From JACJYE01 sp964432875 (GTDB taxonomy: Bacteria; Bacteroidota; Bacteroidia; Chitinophagales; Saprospiraceae): a stretch of 22,954 bases of DNA. Under the pieces are notes generated by a model, which ran no database searches, was not told the origin of the DNA, and worked only from the letters and a program-made list of their open reading frames with translations. The stretch is from positions 1 to 22,954 of the forward strand of contig CAYSPJ010000084.1 in the NCBI GenBank assembly GCA_964432875.1, given 5' to 3'. The position numbers and the translations under genes are program-made. Shown piece after piece: positions 7,506-14,127 of this stretch. Position 1 is the stretch's first letter. Each line of letters starts with the position of its first letter.

Positions 7506-7536
7506 TTGCCCATACCATTTTATAGTCGTACCTTTG
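7506..7536 (+). promoter_or_regulatory. rpsO promoter (Bacteroidota type)
   Basis: TTG at 7506-7508 is followed after 20 bp by TACCTTTG at 7529-7536, an exact match to the Bacteroidota -7 consensus TAnnTTTG. Transcription would start near 7543, about 40 bp before the rpsO ATG. This is one of the two best promoters in the window. Confidence 0.7.
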
Positions 7537-7580
7537 CGCCCGCTGTAACTGATTTTCGTAATCATCAACGGTTTAAAACT

Positions 7581-7856
7581 ATGTCCGCATACTTAACAAA
7601 AGAGAAGAAGGAAGAAATCTTCCAAGAGTACGGGGGTTCTGAGAAGAACACCGGCTCAACCGAAGCGCAAATCGCGCTTTTTACCTACCGCATCCAATCC
7701 CTTTCGGCTCACCTCAAGGAGAATCAGAAAGACCACTCGTGCCGGCGCGCATTGCTTTCCCTGGTGGGCAAGCGCAAGCGCCTGCTGAAATACTTGCAAA
7801 GCATCGACCTTGCCAAGTACCGCGAGTTGATTGAAAAACTCGGTATCCGTAAATAA
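7581..7856 (+). CDS. rpsO: 30S ribosomal protein S15
   Basis: Primary 16S rRNA-binding protein of the small-subunit platform. The 91 residues match S15 throughout: GSEKNTGSTEAQIALFTYRIQSLSAHLKENQKDHSCRRALLSLVGKRKRLLKYLQ contains the conserved DTGS/ALFTxRI region, H-L-K-x-x-x-K-D-H-x-x-R and the GKRKRLLxYL helix. ATG 7581-7583 is chosen because it gives the normal length; the frame extends upstream to 7506 through the promoter. It precedes pnp, an arrangement conserved in many bacteria, but here a strong terminator lies between the two genes. Confidence 0.97.
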   Translation: MSAYLTKEKKEEIFQEYGGSEKNTGSTEAQIALFTYRIQSLSAHLKENQKDHSCRRALLSLVGKRKRLLKYLQSIDLAKYRELIEKLGIRK

Positions 7857-7870
7857 ACAGAAAATAGCAG

Positions 7871-7900
7871 AAAAGTACCCCTCACCCGGGGTGCTTTTTT
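7871..7900 (+). terminator. Rho-independent terminator after rpsO
   Basis: An 11-bp stem (AAAAGTACCCC 7871-7881 with GGGGTGCTTTT 7888-7898, one T-G pair) with a 6-nt loop TCACCC is followed by a short T run. It lies 14 nt after the rpsO stop. Its A/T symmetry means it could also act on the opposite strand. Confidence 0.85.
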
Positions 7901-7959
7901 GCTATTATCCCCTACCTGATCCGTTTTCGTCAATAAAGCTGCCCGGGCGCCTCTCGACA

Positions 7960-7993
7960 TTGCAATATTTTGCGATTTTTTTCATTACCTTCG
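7960..7993 (+). promoter_or_regulatory. Probable pnp promoter
   Basis: TACCTTCG at 7986-7993 differs by one base from the Bacteroidota -7 consensus. A TTG at 7960-7962 lies 23 bp upstream, slightly beyond the usual spacing. It would place the start of transcription about 30 bp before the pnp ATG, consistent with a separate promoter after the rpsO terminator. Confidence 0.45.
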
Positions 7994-8030
7994 CCCCCGG
8001 AAAAATCACAAGCTAACTAATCAATTAAAA

Positions 8031-10280
8031 ATGGGACAACAGATTCCAACCACATCGTCCTTCAACCTGCCCGACGGCAGAGAGGTGACGATAGAAACCG
8101 GCAAACTTGCCAGCCAAGCCGATGGCGCCGTCTTAGTCCGCATGGGCAATACCATGATGTTTTGTTCGGTCGTTTCCGCTAAGGAAGCCAAAGAAGGGCA
8201 GAGCTTCTTCCCGCTTTCAGTAGATTATCAGGAAAGATTTGCTGCTGCCGGGCGTATCCCTGGCAATTTCTTCCGTCGCGAAGCCAAGCTATCTGACTAT
8301 GAAGTACTGATTTGCCGCTTGGTAGACCGCGCCATCCGCCCGCTTTTCCCCGATGGGTACATGAACGAAACCCAAGTGATCATCAACTTGATTTCCGGCG
8401 ATAAAGACGTGCCGCCGGATGCATTCGCGGCCCTGGCTGCTTCGGCTGCCCTGGCCGTTTCCGATATCCCCTTCGCCGGGCCGATCTCGGAAGTCCGCGT
8501 GGCCCTCATCCAAGGTGAATATGTGGTCAACCCCAACAAATCTGTGCTGGCAGAAGCTGAACTAGATATCATTGTAGCTGCCACCCTCGACAACGTGGTC
8601 ATGGTTGAAGGCGAAGCCAAGGAATGCTCTGAAAAATCGCTGGTCGAAGCCATCAAGGTGGGCCACGAAGCCATCAAGGTGCAATGCCACGCCCAGTTGG
8701 AGCTAGCCAAAAAGGTGGGAGAAAAAGCGCTGAAAAAACGGGAAATCGAGCCGGTAGTCGAAGACACCGAACTCAAAAAGGAAATCGAACAGTTCGCCAA
8801 AAAGCGGATCTATACGATTGCCCGCGGCTTCCTCGACAAACAGCTGCGCAAAGACGGCTTCTCCGCTATCAAAGATGAGCTGATTGAAAAGCTGACCGAG
8901 GAGAAAGGCGAAGAATACATGGAGGAAAAAACGGGAGAGGTCAAAGAATACTTCGATAAACTCAAAAAAGAAGTCATCCGCGAGATGGTTATGGCAGAGC
9001 GGGTCCGCCTTGATGGGCGCCAGCTTGATGATATCCGCCCCATCTGGAGCGAAGTGGACTACCTGCCCTCTACCCATGGCTCGGCACTCTTCACCCGCGG
9101 CGAAACCCAGTCGCTCACTTCCCTGACCCTCGGCACTAAGAATGACGAGATGATGATGGACGTCGCCTTGGGCATGTACTACGAAAAATTCATCCTGCAC
9201 TACAACTTCCCGGCCTTTTCGGTGGGTGAAGTGAAACCACAGCGCGGCCCGGGCCGGCGCGAAATCGGCCACGCCAACCTCGCAGCCCGCTCTTTGCGCA
9301 AAGTGCTGCCAGATGATTCACCTTATACCATCCGCCTGGTTTCCGATATCCTGGAATCCAATGGCTCTTCTTCGATGGCTACTGTCTGTGCTGGCTCAAT
9401 GGCCATGATGGACGGCGGTATCAAACTCAAAGCCCCCGTAGCCGGTATCGCCATGGGCTTGATCTCCGACGGCACCCGCTCGGCCATCCTCTCCGATATC
9501 CTTGGCGACGAGGATGCTCTGGGAGATATGGACTTCAAACTCACGGGTACTGAAAAAGGCATCACGGGCTGCCAGATGGATATCAAGATTGAAGGCATGC
9601 CTTATGAACTCCTCGAAGAAGCACTGGCACAGGCGCGTAAAGGACGCCTCCACATCTTAGGGGAAATGGCGAAAACCATCGCTGAGCCGCGCGAAGACTT
9701 CAAACCGCACGCTCCGCGCATTGTGGAACTCATCATTGACAAAAGCTATATCGGCGCTGTCATCGGCCCGGGCGGCAAAGTCATCCAGGAAATCCAGGCT
9801 GAAACCGGCACGATTATCAACATCACCGAGGTGGGTGAACAAGGTATCGTCAACATCGCCAGCAGCAACCGCGATTCCATCAACGCGGCGCTGGACCGCA
9901 TCCGCCGCATCACCTTTACCCCGGCCGTGGGCGATATCTACGAGGCCAAGGTCAAATCGGTTATGCCTTATGGCGTCTTCGTTGACTTCATGGGCAAGAG
10001 CGGCCTGCTACACGTCTCTGAAATTTCTCACTCCCGCATCGACAATGTGGAGGAATTCTTCAAAGAAGGCGACGAGGTGCGCGTACAGTTGATCGGCGTG
10101 GATCCCAAGACTGGCAAACTGCGCCTCTCCCGCAAATCCCTCTTGCCCAAAACGAAAGGTGAAGGCGATGAGGACCGTGGCGATGGCGGCAATCGCGATC
10201 GTGGCGACCGTGATCGTGGCGACCGTGATCGTGGCGACCGTGGTGGCGATCGCGGCGGACGCGACCGGCGCAGGGATTAG
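8031..10280 (+). CDS. pnp: Polyribonucleotide nucleotidyltransferase (PNPase)
   Basis: Phosphorolytic 3'-5' exoribonuclease of RNA decay, acting as a trimer. The domains are in standard order: first RNase PH domain (about 10-145, with the FFRRE segment near 79-83), an alpha-helical linker (about 230-325), a second RNase PH domain (about 330-550) with the catalytic GDEDALGDMDF at 492-502, a KH domain with GPGG at 579-582, and an S1 domain (about 632-705). After the S1 domain comes a 40-residue low-complexity tail rich in Arg, Asp and Gly, encoded partly by perfect 15-bp repeats. The full length is 749 residues. The start ATG 8031-8033 is preceded by an A-rich leader without a Shine-Dalgarno sequence. 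A strong terminator follows the gene. Confidence 0.97.
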   Translation: MGQQIPTTSSFNLPDGREVTIETGKLASQADGAVLVRMGNTMMFCSVVSAKEAKEGQSFFPLSVDYQERFAAAGRIPGNFFRREAKLSDYEVLICRLVDRAIRPLFPDGYMNETQVIINLISGDKDVPPDAFAALAASAALAVSDIPFAGPISEVRVALIQGEYVVNPNKSVLAEAELDIIVAATLDNVVMVEGEAKECSEKSLVEAIKVGHEAIKVQCHAQLELAKKVGEKALKKREIEPVVEDTELKKEIEQFAKKRIYTIARGFLDKQLRKDGFSAIKDELIEKLTEEKGEEYMEEKTGEVKEYFDKLKKEVIREMVMAERVRLDGRQLDDIRPIWSEVDYLPSTHGSALFTRGETQSLTSLTLGTKNDEMMMDVALGMYYEKFILHYNFPAFSVGEVKPQRGPGRREIGHANLAARSLRKVLPDDSPYTIRLVSDILESNGSSSMATVCAGSMAMMDGGIKLKAPVAGIAMGLISDGTRSAILSDILGDEDALGDMDFKLTGTEKGITGCQMDIKIEGMPYELLEEALAQARKGRLHILGEMAKTIAEPREDFKPHAPRIVELIIDKSYIGAVIGPGGKVIQEIQAETGTIINITEVGEQGIVNIASSNRDSINAALDRIRRITFTPAVGDIYEAKVKSVMPYGVFVDFMGKSGLLHVSEISHSRIDNVEEFFKEGDEVRVQLIGVDPKTGKLRLSRKSLLPKTKGEGDEDRGDGGNRDRGDRDRGDRDRGDRGGDRGGRDRRRD
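10197..10241 (+). repeat. Three perfect 15-bp tandem repeats in the pnp tail
   Basis: The unit GATCGTGGCGACCGT (coding DRGDR) occurs at 10197-10211, 10212-10226 and 10227-10241, with degenerate copies on either side. It stays in frame (15 = 5 codons), so copy-number change would lengthen or shorten the Arg/Asp/Gly tail without a frameshift. Confidence 0.9.
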
Positions 10281-10307
10281 AATTACTTGTATACTGCTTC
10301 ATAGTTT

Positions 10308-10346
10308 GCCCGGCAGCACTTTGTGTGCTGCCGGGCATTCTTTTTT
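10308..10346 (+). terminator. Rho-independent terminator after pnp
   Basis: A perfect 12-bp stem (GCCCGGCAGCAC 10308-10319 with GTGCTGCCGGGC 10325-10336) and a 5-nt loop are followed by ATTCTTTTTT. It lies 28 bp after the pnp stop and isolates pnp from the receptor gene. Confidence 0.92.
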
Positions 10347-10389
10347 GCCGAAAAATCCCGAAGTTTGCACCCGCAAAAACAACGCGCTC

Positions 10390-12222
10390 ATGAAACACCG
10401 TACCTTACTAATCCTGGCTGCCGTAGGGGCGGCCCTTCAACTCTCTGCCCAAATCGACAGCATCATCCATGACTTGCCGGACATCACGATCCGAGAAAAT
10501 CGCTTGGAGTTGCCCTTCCGGGAAACCTCCCGCAGCATCAACCTCATTACTGCCGACCAGATTCAACAAATGCCCGCACGCAGCGTCAACGAGCTGCTGC
10601 TCTACGTAGCGGGGGTAGATGTGCGCCAGCGCGGCCCTCATGGCGTACAAGCTGACGTGAGCCTGCGCGGCGGCACCTTCGACCAGACCCTCATCCTGGT
10701 CAACGGCGTAAAGCTAAGTGACCCGCAGACTGGGCATCACAACATGAACCTGCCGTTTGATATCGAAAACATTGAACGCATCGAGGTGCTCAAAGGCCCC
10801 GGCGCGCGTATTTACGGGCAAAACGCCTTTGCTGGCGCTATCAACATCGTCACCAAAACGCCTCGGGAGGCTCAGGTCAAAGCGGCCTTACGTGGAGGTG
10901 AAAACGAATTGGTCGGTGGCACTCTCAGCCTGGCCTTGCCCCAGGGAGATTTTAGCCACTACTTTTCTGTAGCCAAAGACTACTCGGGCGGTTACCGCTA
11001 TAATACCGACTACGACATCACGTCTTTCTTCTACCAAAACACCTATGAGAAAGGGCCGCACCGCTTGCAATTACTGGCCGGCCATGCCGACCGGGAGTTT
11101 GGGGCCAACGGCTTTTATGCCAGCCCGGCTTTCCAAGACCAGTATGAGGAGGTGAAGACTACTTTCACCAGCCTGCAGTACCAGTTGCGGAGCAGCAATT
11201 GGCAAATTATGCCCCGCCTGAGTTGGCGCAAGAATGCGGATGACTATGTCTTCGTACGCAACAACCCTTCGCTGTACCAAAACGTCCATATCAGCCATAC
11301 GCTCAGCGGGGAGCTGCATGGCAACTATACCAGTGCTTGGGGGCAGACCGGCCTGGGCCTAGAGCTGAGCCGCATCAGCCTCAACAGCACCAATCTTGGC
11401 GAGCACCTGCGCTGGGCCAGCAGCTTCTTCCTCGAACATCGCTTCGCCTGGTGGCAGGGTCGGCTAGACCTCACCCCCGGCTTTTCCTTCAACCGCTACT
11501 CTGATTTTGGCGACCGCTTCTTCCCCGGTATCGACCTGGGCCTACGCCTGAGCCCCGCCTGGAAGGCTTTCGCCAATGCTGGCTACACTTACCGCGTGCC
11601 GACCTTCACCGACCTCTACTACGAAGACCCCGCCAACAACGGCAACCCCAACTTGCAGCCCGAAGAAGCCGTTGCCTATGAGCTGGGTCTAAAATATTCA
11701 CAAGCTGGTATCCAGCTCCAGTTCGCCGCTTTCCAACGAGATGGCTATGACCTCATCGACTGGACCAGAGCGGCTGATACACTGCGCTGGACACCAGTCA
11801 ACATCAATGCCCTAACCACCCGCGGATTGGAGTTTAACGGGCAGCTGTATTTCCCGCTCCTCTTAGGCGCCCCTACCTGGTTGGAGCGCTTCCAGTTTGG
11901 CTACGCCTATCTGGATAACGAATTGGCGGAAAACCAGGCCGCTTTCTCGCGCTATGCCCTGGAAAACCTGGCCCACCAGGTAACCGCCGGCTTTTCCTAC
12001 CGCCCGGCCCGCCGCTGGCTGCATAGTATCTATTACCGCTATACCGAACGCGTCAATCTGCCCCACTACCAACTGGTGGACACGCGGGTCAATTACGATA
12101 CCCCCAAAGGTTTCAATGCTTTTCTCGAAATCAGCAACCTCTTTGATGTGCGCTACCGCGAAACGAACCTGGTGGAGATGCCGGGGCGTTGGGCCCGGGC
12201 AGGAGTGGGCTGGAAATGGTGA
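10390..12222 (+). CDS. TonB-dependent outer-membrane receptor (BtuB/siderophore type)
   Basis: Energy-coupled outer-membrane importer of 610 residues. A signal peptide (MKHRTLLILAAVGAALQLSAQ) precedes a plug domain at about residues 30-150, containing ELLLYVAGVDVRQRG, SLRGGTFDQTLILVNGVKL, IERIEVLKGPGARIYGQNAFAGAINIVTK. A 22-strand-type barrel follows, with the typical late blocks NPNLQPEEAVAYELGLKY and FNAFLEISNLFDVRYRE and a C-terminal aromatic ending (GVGWKW). The ATG at 10390 is chosen for the signal peptide; the frame runs upstream into the pnp repeats. It lacks the N-terminal carboxypeptidase-like domain and a SusD neighbour, so it is not a SusC-type glycan transporter. The ligand is unknown: cobalamin, a siderophore or another metal complex are the usual ones. 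Confidence 0.9.
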   Translation: MKHRTLLILAAVGAALQLSAQIDSIIHDLPDITIRENRLELPFRETSRSINLITADQIQQMPARSVNELLLYVAGVDVRQRGPHGVQADVSLRGGTFDQTLILVNGVKLSDPQTGHHNMNLPFDIENIERIEVLKGPGARIYGQNAFAGAINIVTKTPREAQVKAALRGGENELVGGTLSLALPQGDFSHYFSVAKDYSGGYRYNTDYDITSFFYQNTYEKGPHRLQLLAGHADREFGANGFYASPAFQDQYEEVKTTFTSLQYQLRSSNWQIMPRLSWRKNADDYVFVRNNPSLYQNVHISHTLSGELHGNYTSAWGQTGLGLELSRISLNSTNLGEHLRWASSFFLEHRFAWWQGRLDLTPGFSFNRYSDFGDRFFPGIDLGLRLSPAWKAFANAGYTYRVPTFTDLYYEDPANNGNPNLQPEEAVAYELGLKYSQAGIQLQFAAFQRDGYDLIDWTRAADTLRWTPVNINALTTRGLEFNGQLYFPLLLGAPTWLERFQFGYAYLDNELAENQAAFSRYALENLAHQVTAGFSYRPARRWLHSIYYRYTERVNLPHYQLVDTRVNYDTPKGFNAFLEISNLFDVRYRETNLVEMPGRWARAGVGWKW

Positions 12223-12253
12223 GCCGCAGAGCCGCTTGATGACGTGCTGCCTG

Positions 12254-12805
12254 CTACTCCTCAGTAAAATGGCGCCGCTGCCGGGGCTGGGCAAATTTTT
12301 CAGCATTAAACTGTTGCGAGCCGCCGCGCGGGATAGATAGGGAATCCCACTGGCTGCCCCGCAGCATCTTGCCGATGAAGACCATCTGCCCGATATGATA
12401 GGGGTAGTGTGCTAGTTGGCGGTTGATAGCTTCCAGCACGGTATGACCTTGGTTGCGGATATAGATAATGGCCTCGAGCTGGCTATCATCCAGCGTGTTG
12501 AGGGCCTGAAAAAGGCAGTCCCAGCCTTCGTCCCACTTGGCCATCAGCTCTTCCCGGCTGTGGAATTCATTGTCAAACTCCGCTTCGCGCTCGCGCCAAG
12601 GCTTTTCCCCATCGGTTGTCAGGAAATCCGTCCATCGGGAGCGCATATTCCCCCAGAGGTGCTTGACGATGGCGGCGATACTGTTGCTCTCTTCGCTGTG
12701 CCGCCAGAAGAGCTGCTCGTCGCTGAGCTGAGCAATCGTTTTTTCTCCGAGTAGCTTGTAGTACTCAAACTGTTGTTTAACGCTTTGCAGGTATGATTCA
12801 GGCAT
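12254..12805 (-). CDS. DinB-like four-helix protein (DUF1572 family)
   Basis: A 183-residue protein of the DinB/YfiT superfamily, a four-helix bundle that usually holds a divalent metal through three histidines. Candidate ligands are His 49 (IVKHLWGNM), His 133 and His 137 (LAHYPYHIGQMVFIGKML), the spacing expected for the family. Members act as thiol-dependent transferases or are uncharacterised; no reaction can be assigned here. It starts at ATG 12803-12805. It converges with the TonB receptor gene, whose stop is only 31 bp away with no obvious terminator between, and diverges from the PepSY-like gene. Confidence 0.85.
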   Translation of the reverse strand: MPESYLQSVKQQFEYYKLLGEKTIAQLSDEQLFWRHSEESNSIAAIVKHLWGNMRSRWTDFLTTDGEKPWREREAEFDNEFHSREELMAKWDEGWDCLFQALNTLDDSQLEAIIYIRNQGHTVLEAINRQLAHYPYHIGQMVFIGKMLRGSQWDSLSIPRGGSQQFNAEKFAQPRQRRHFTEE

Positions 12806-12904
12806 GTGATGGTGCTTTAGCTAAAAACACCTGACGCCCGTTTTGGCTGAGTAAAAGCATAAAAAAAGCCCTTCCCCTAAAAACCTATTCCTATATTATT
12901 TGTA

Positions 12905-12912
12905 TAAGTTTG
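12905..12912 (+). promoter_or_regulatory. -7 box for the PepSY-like gene
   Basis: TAAGTTTG matches the Bacteroidota -7 consensus TAnnTTTG exactly and lies 40 bp before the ATG at 12952. No TTTG is seen at the ideal -33 position, so the promoter may be weak or activator-dependent. Confidence 0.5.
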
Positions 12913-12951
12913 CGTGCTGCGGCGCAAAAAATAATGCTAAATTACATTTCC

Positions 12952-13413
12952 ATGAAGATATTGCTTTTGGCAGCCTGCCTTTCTATGTTCAACCTTTCCA
13001 GCCTGGCTGACGGCCAAATCCCTGCACCAGTAAGAGCAGCTTTTGCCAAGCTCTACCCTGAAATCGAAGCATCTGAAGTATTTTGGGAGTGCAGCAAGGA
13101 AGGCATCGTCGCCACCTTTGAAACTGAGCGCCGCCTGACTAAGGCCTTTTTCGATGAAGCAGGCACCTGGAAAGAAAGCCGCATCCGCCTATATCTCAAC
13201 CAAATGCCCCTGCCCCTGCAGAAGCTGTTGGAAAAGCATTTCCGGGAGGCCGATATCACCTTCATGGGCAAAGTGCTCTTCCCCGATGGCAGTCAGCTGT
13301 TCCGCGTCGAGTCGGAATACTACGAAGAGGTCGTTATCAAACTGCTGGATCAAAAAGGTACGCTTATCAGTGAAGAGCACATCCCCTTTACCGAGGGGCT
13401 AGAGGTCTGGTAA
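12952..13413 (+). CDS. Secreted PepSY-like protein (PF11396 type)
   Basis: Small exported protein of 153 residues. ATG 12952-12954 starts a signal peptide (MKILLLAACLSMFNLSSLADGQ); an ATG at 12934 would add six residues. The mature part contains two similar beta-rich stretches. The first, PAPVRAAFAKLYPEIEASEVFWECSKEGIVATFE...KAFFDEAGTWKESR, is typical of the putative beta-lactamase-inhibitor-like PepSY fold common in Bacteroidota periplasmic proteins. The second (LPLQKLLEKHFREADITFMGKVLFPDGSQLFRVESEYYEEVVIKLLDQKGTLISEE) repeats the pattern. Function in the family is unknown; a periplasmic binding or inhibitory role is only suggested. It stands alone on the plus strand between two minus-strand genes. 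Confidence 0.75.
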   Translation: MKILLLAACLSMFNLSSLADGQIPAPVRAAFAKLYPEIEASEVFWECSKEGIVATFETERRLTKAFFDEAGTWKESRIRLYLNQMPLPLQKLLEKHFREADITFMGKVLFPDGSQLFRVESEYYEEVVIKLLDQKGTLISEEHIPFTEGLEVW

Positions 13414-13501
13414 AACAGATGAACGAATAAGGGTTGGGGAGTTCCGTTTATAGTTCCATGAGGGCCTACCATCCCACGTCCTGGGCTTTGCTCTTCATAT
13501 C

Positions 13502-13861
13502 TTACTCCACATACTCCTGCCTGACTACTAAAGTAAAGTAGCCATGCTCCGCCTCCACATAGCCCTGGTCATAGCAAAAGCGGTAGGTGTTGCCAGATTT
13601 AGTCACGTATTCATTGGTAAAATAGCTGAACTTGAAGCCCCGGTCGAGGAGTTTATCGCGGTGTACGCGGGCCTTGCCCTGGGGGTTTAGCTCTTCCAGG
13701 ACGCGACGGTTGCGGCGCAGGATGCTGTTGATGTTGCGCACAAAGTTGGCCGTTTCGCGATTGACGTGGTTGTTGTAGGTGCTCCGGCAATGGTCGGAGC
13801 AAAAACGCTTATCCACCCTCCCCATGAATTCCTCGCCGCATTGTTCGCATTGTTTTTTCAT
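13502..13861 (-). CDS. Small zinc-ribbon protein (DUF2116-like)
   Basis: A cytoplasmic protein of 119 residues that starts with a treble-clef-like zinc ribbon: Cys 5, Cys 8, Cys 21 and Cys 25 (CEQCGEEFMGRVDKRFCSDHC). A basic helical region (about 29-70, with LRRNRRVLEELNP) follows, then a C-terminal domain (GFKFSYFTNEYVTKSGNTYRFCYDQGYVE). Such proteins are frequent in Bacteroidota and carry no known function; the zinc site and basic charge suggest nucleic-acid binding, which is inference. The ATG at 13859-13861 is preceded by two near-identical 17-18-bp direct repeats that may be an operator. Confidence 0.8.
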   Translation of the reverse strand: MKKQCEQCGEEFMGRVDKRFCSDHCRSTYNNHVNRETANFVRNINSILRRNRRVLEELNPQGKARVHRDKLLDRGFKFSYFTNEYVTKSGNTYRFCYDQGYVEAEHGYFTLVVRQEYVE

Positions 13862-13903
13862 TGACTGGCACTAAAGTTCTACATCTATTGACGGCACTAA
13901 AGT
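13860..13903 (-). repeat. Two direct repeats in front of the zinc-ribbon gene
   Basis: ATTGACtGGCACTAAAGT (13860-13877) and ATTGACGGCACTAAAGT (13887-13903) differ by one inserted base and sit 27 bp apart. The first overlaps the start codon. On the minus strand each contains an ACTTTAG segment resembling a -7 box. They may be a repressor site, possibly for the zinc-ribbon protein itself, or a recent duplication of the promoter. Confidence 0.6.
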
Positions 13904-14019
13904 AAGGCAAAAATGGATATTAGAAGGGGCAATTTTGGGTAAATTTGGGTAACGAAGCGGGCATAAGCGCTTCTCCCCTGCTGGCCGCGGAATAGGCCAC
14001 CATTATCAGATTGATATAG

Positions 14020-14061
14020 ACAGCCCCGGCAAACGCTCTGACGAGCGTTTTCCGGGGCTGT
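14020..14061. terminator. Long hairpin downstream of the propionyl-CoA-synthetase-like gene
   Basis: Stem ACAGCCCCGG-C-AAACGCTC (14020-14038) pairs with GAGCGTTT-T-CCGGGGCTGT (14043-14061). That is 18 base pairs with a single mismatch around a 4-nt loop TGAC, and further AT pairing outside. It lies about 67 nt after the stop of the minus-strand synthetase gene, so it probably ends that transcript. There is no T run on either side, so an intergenic structured repeat is the alternative. Confidence 0.5.
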
Positions 14062-14127
14062 ATATCCTCACACCGCATTGGGCACGTCACTCTAGCCGCA
14101 ACCACTTACTTGAATCCTTTTAGCCCC

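Noticed and set aside
10197..10241. Tandem repeats considered as a CRISPR or phase-variable promoter.
   Set aside because: The units are directly adjacent with no spacers and are in frame within the pnp coding region.
10159..10389. N-terminal extension of the TonB receptor frame into the pnp tail.
   Set aside because: The translation there is a repetitive Ala/Ile/Val reading of the pnp 15-bp repeats and crosses a strong terminator; a clear signal peptide starts at 10390.
13920..14105. 61-codon open frame on the minus strand in the gap right of the zinc-ribbon gene.
   Set aside because: It runs through the long hairpin and short repeats, and shows no motif or start signal.
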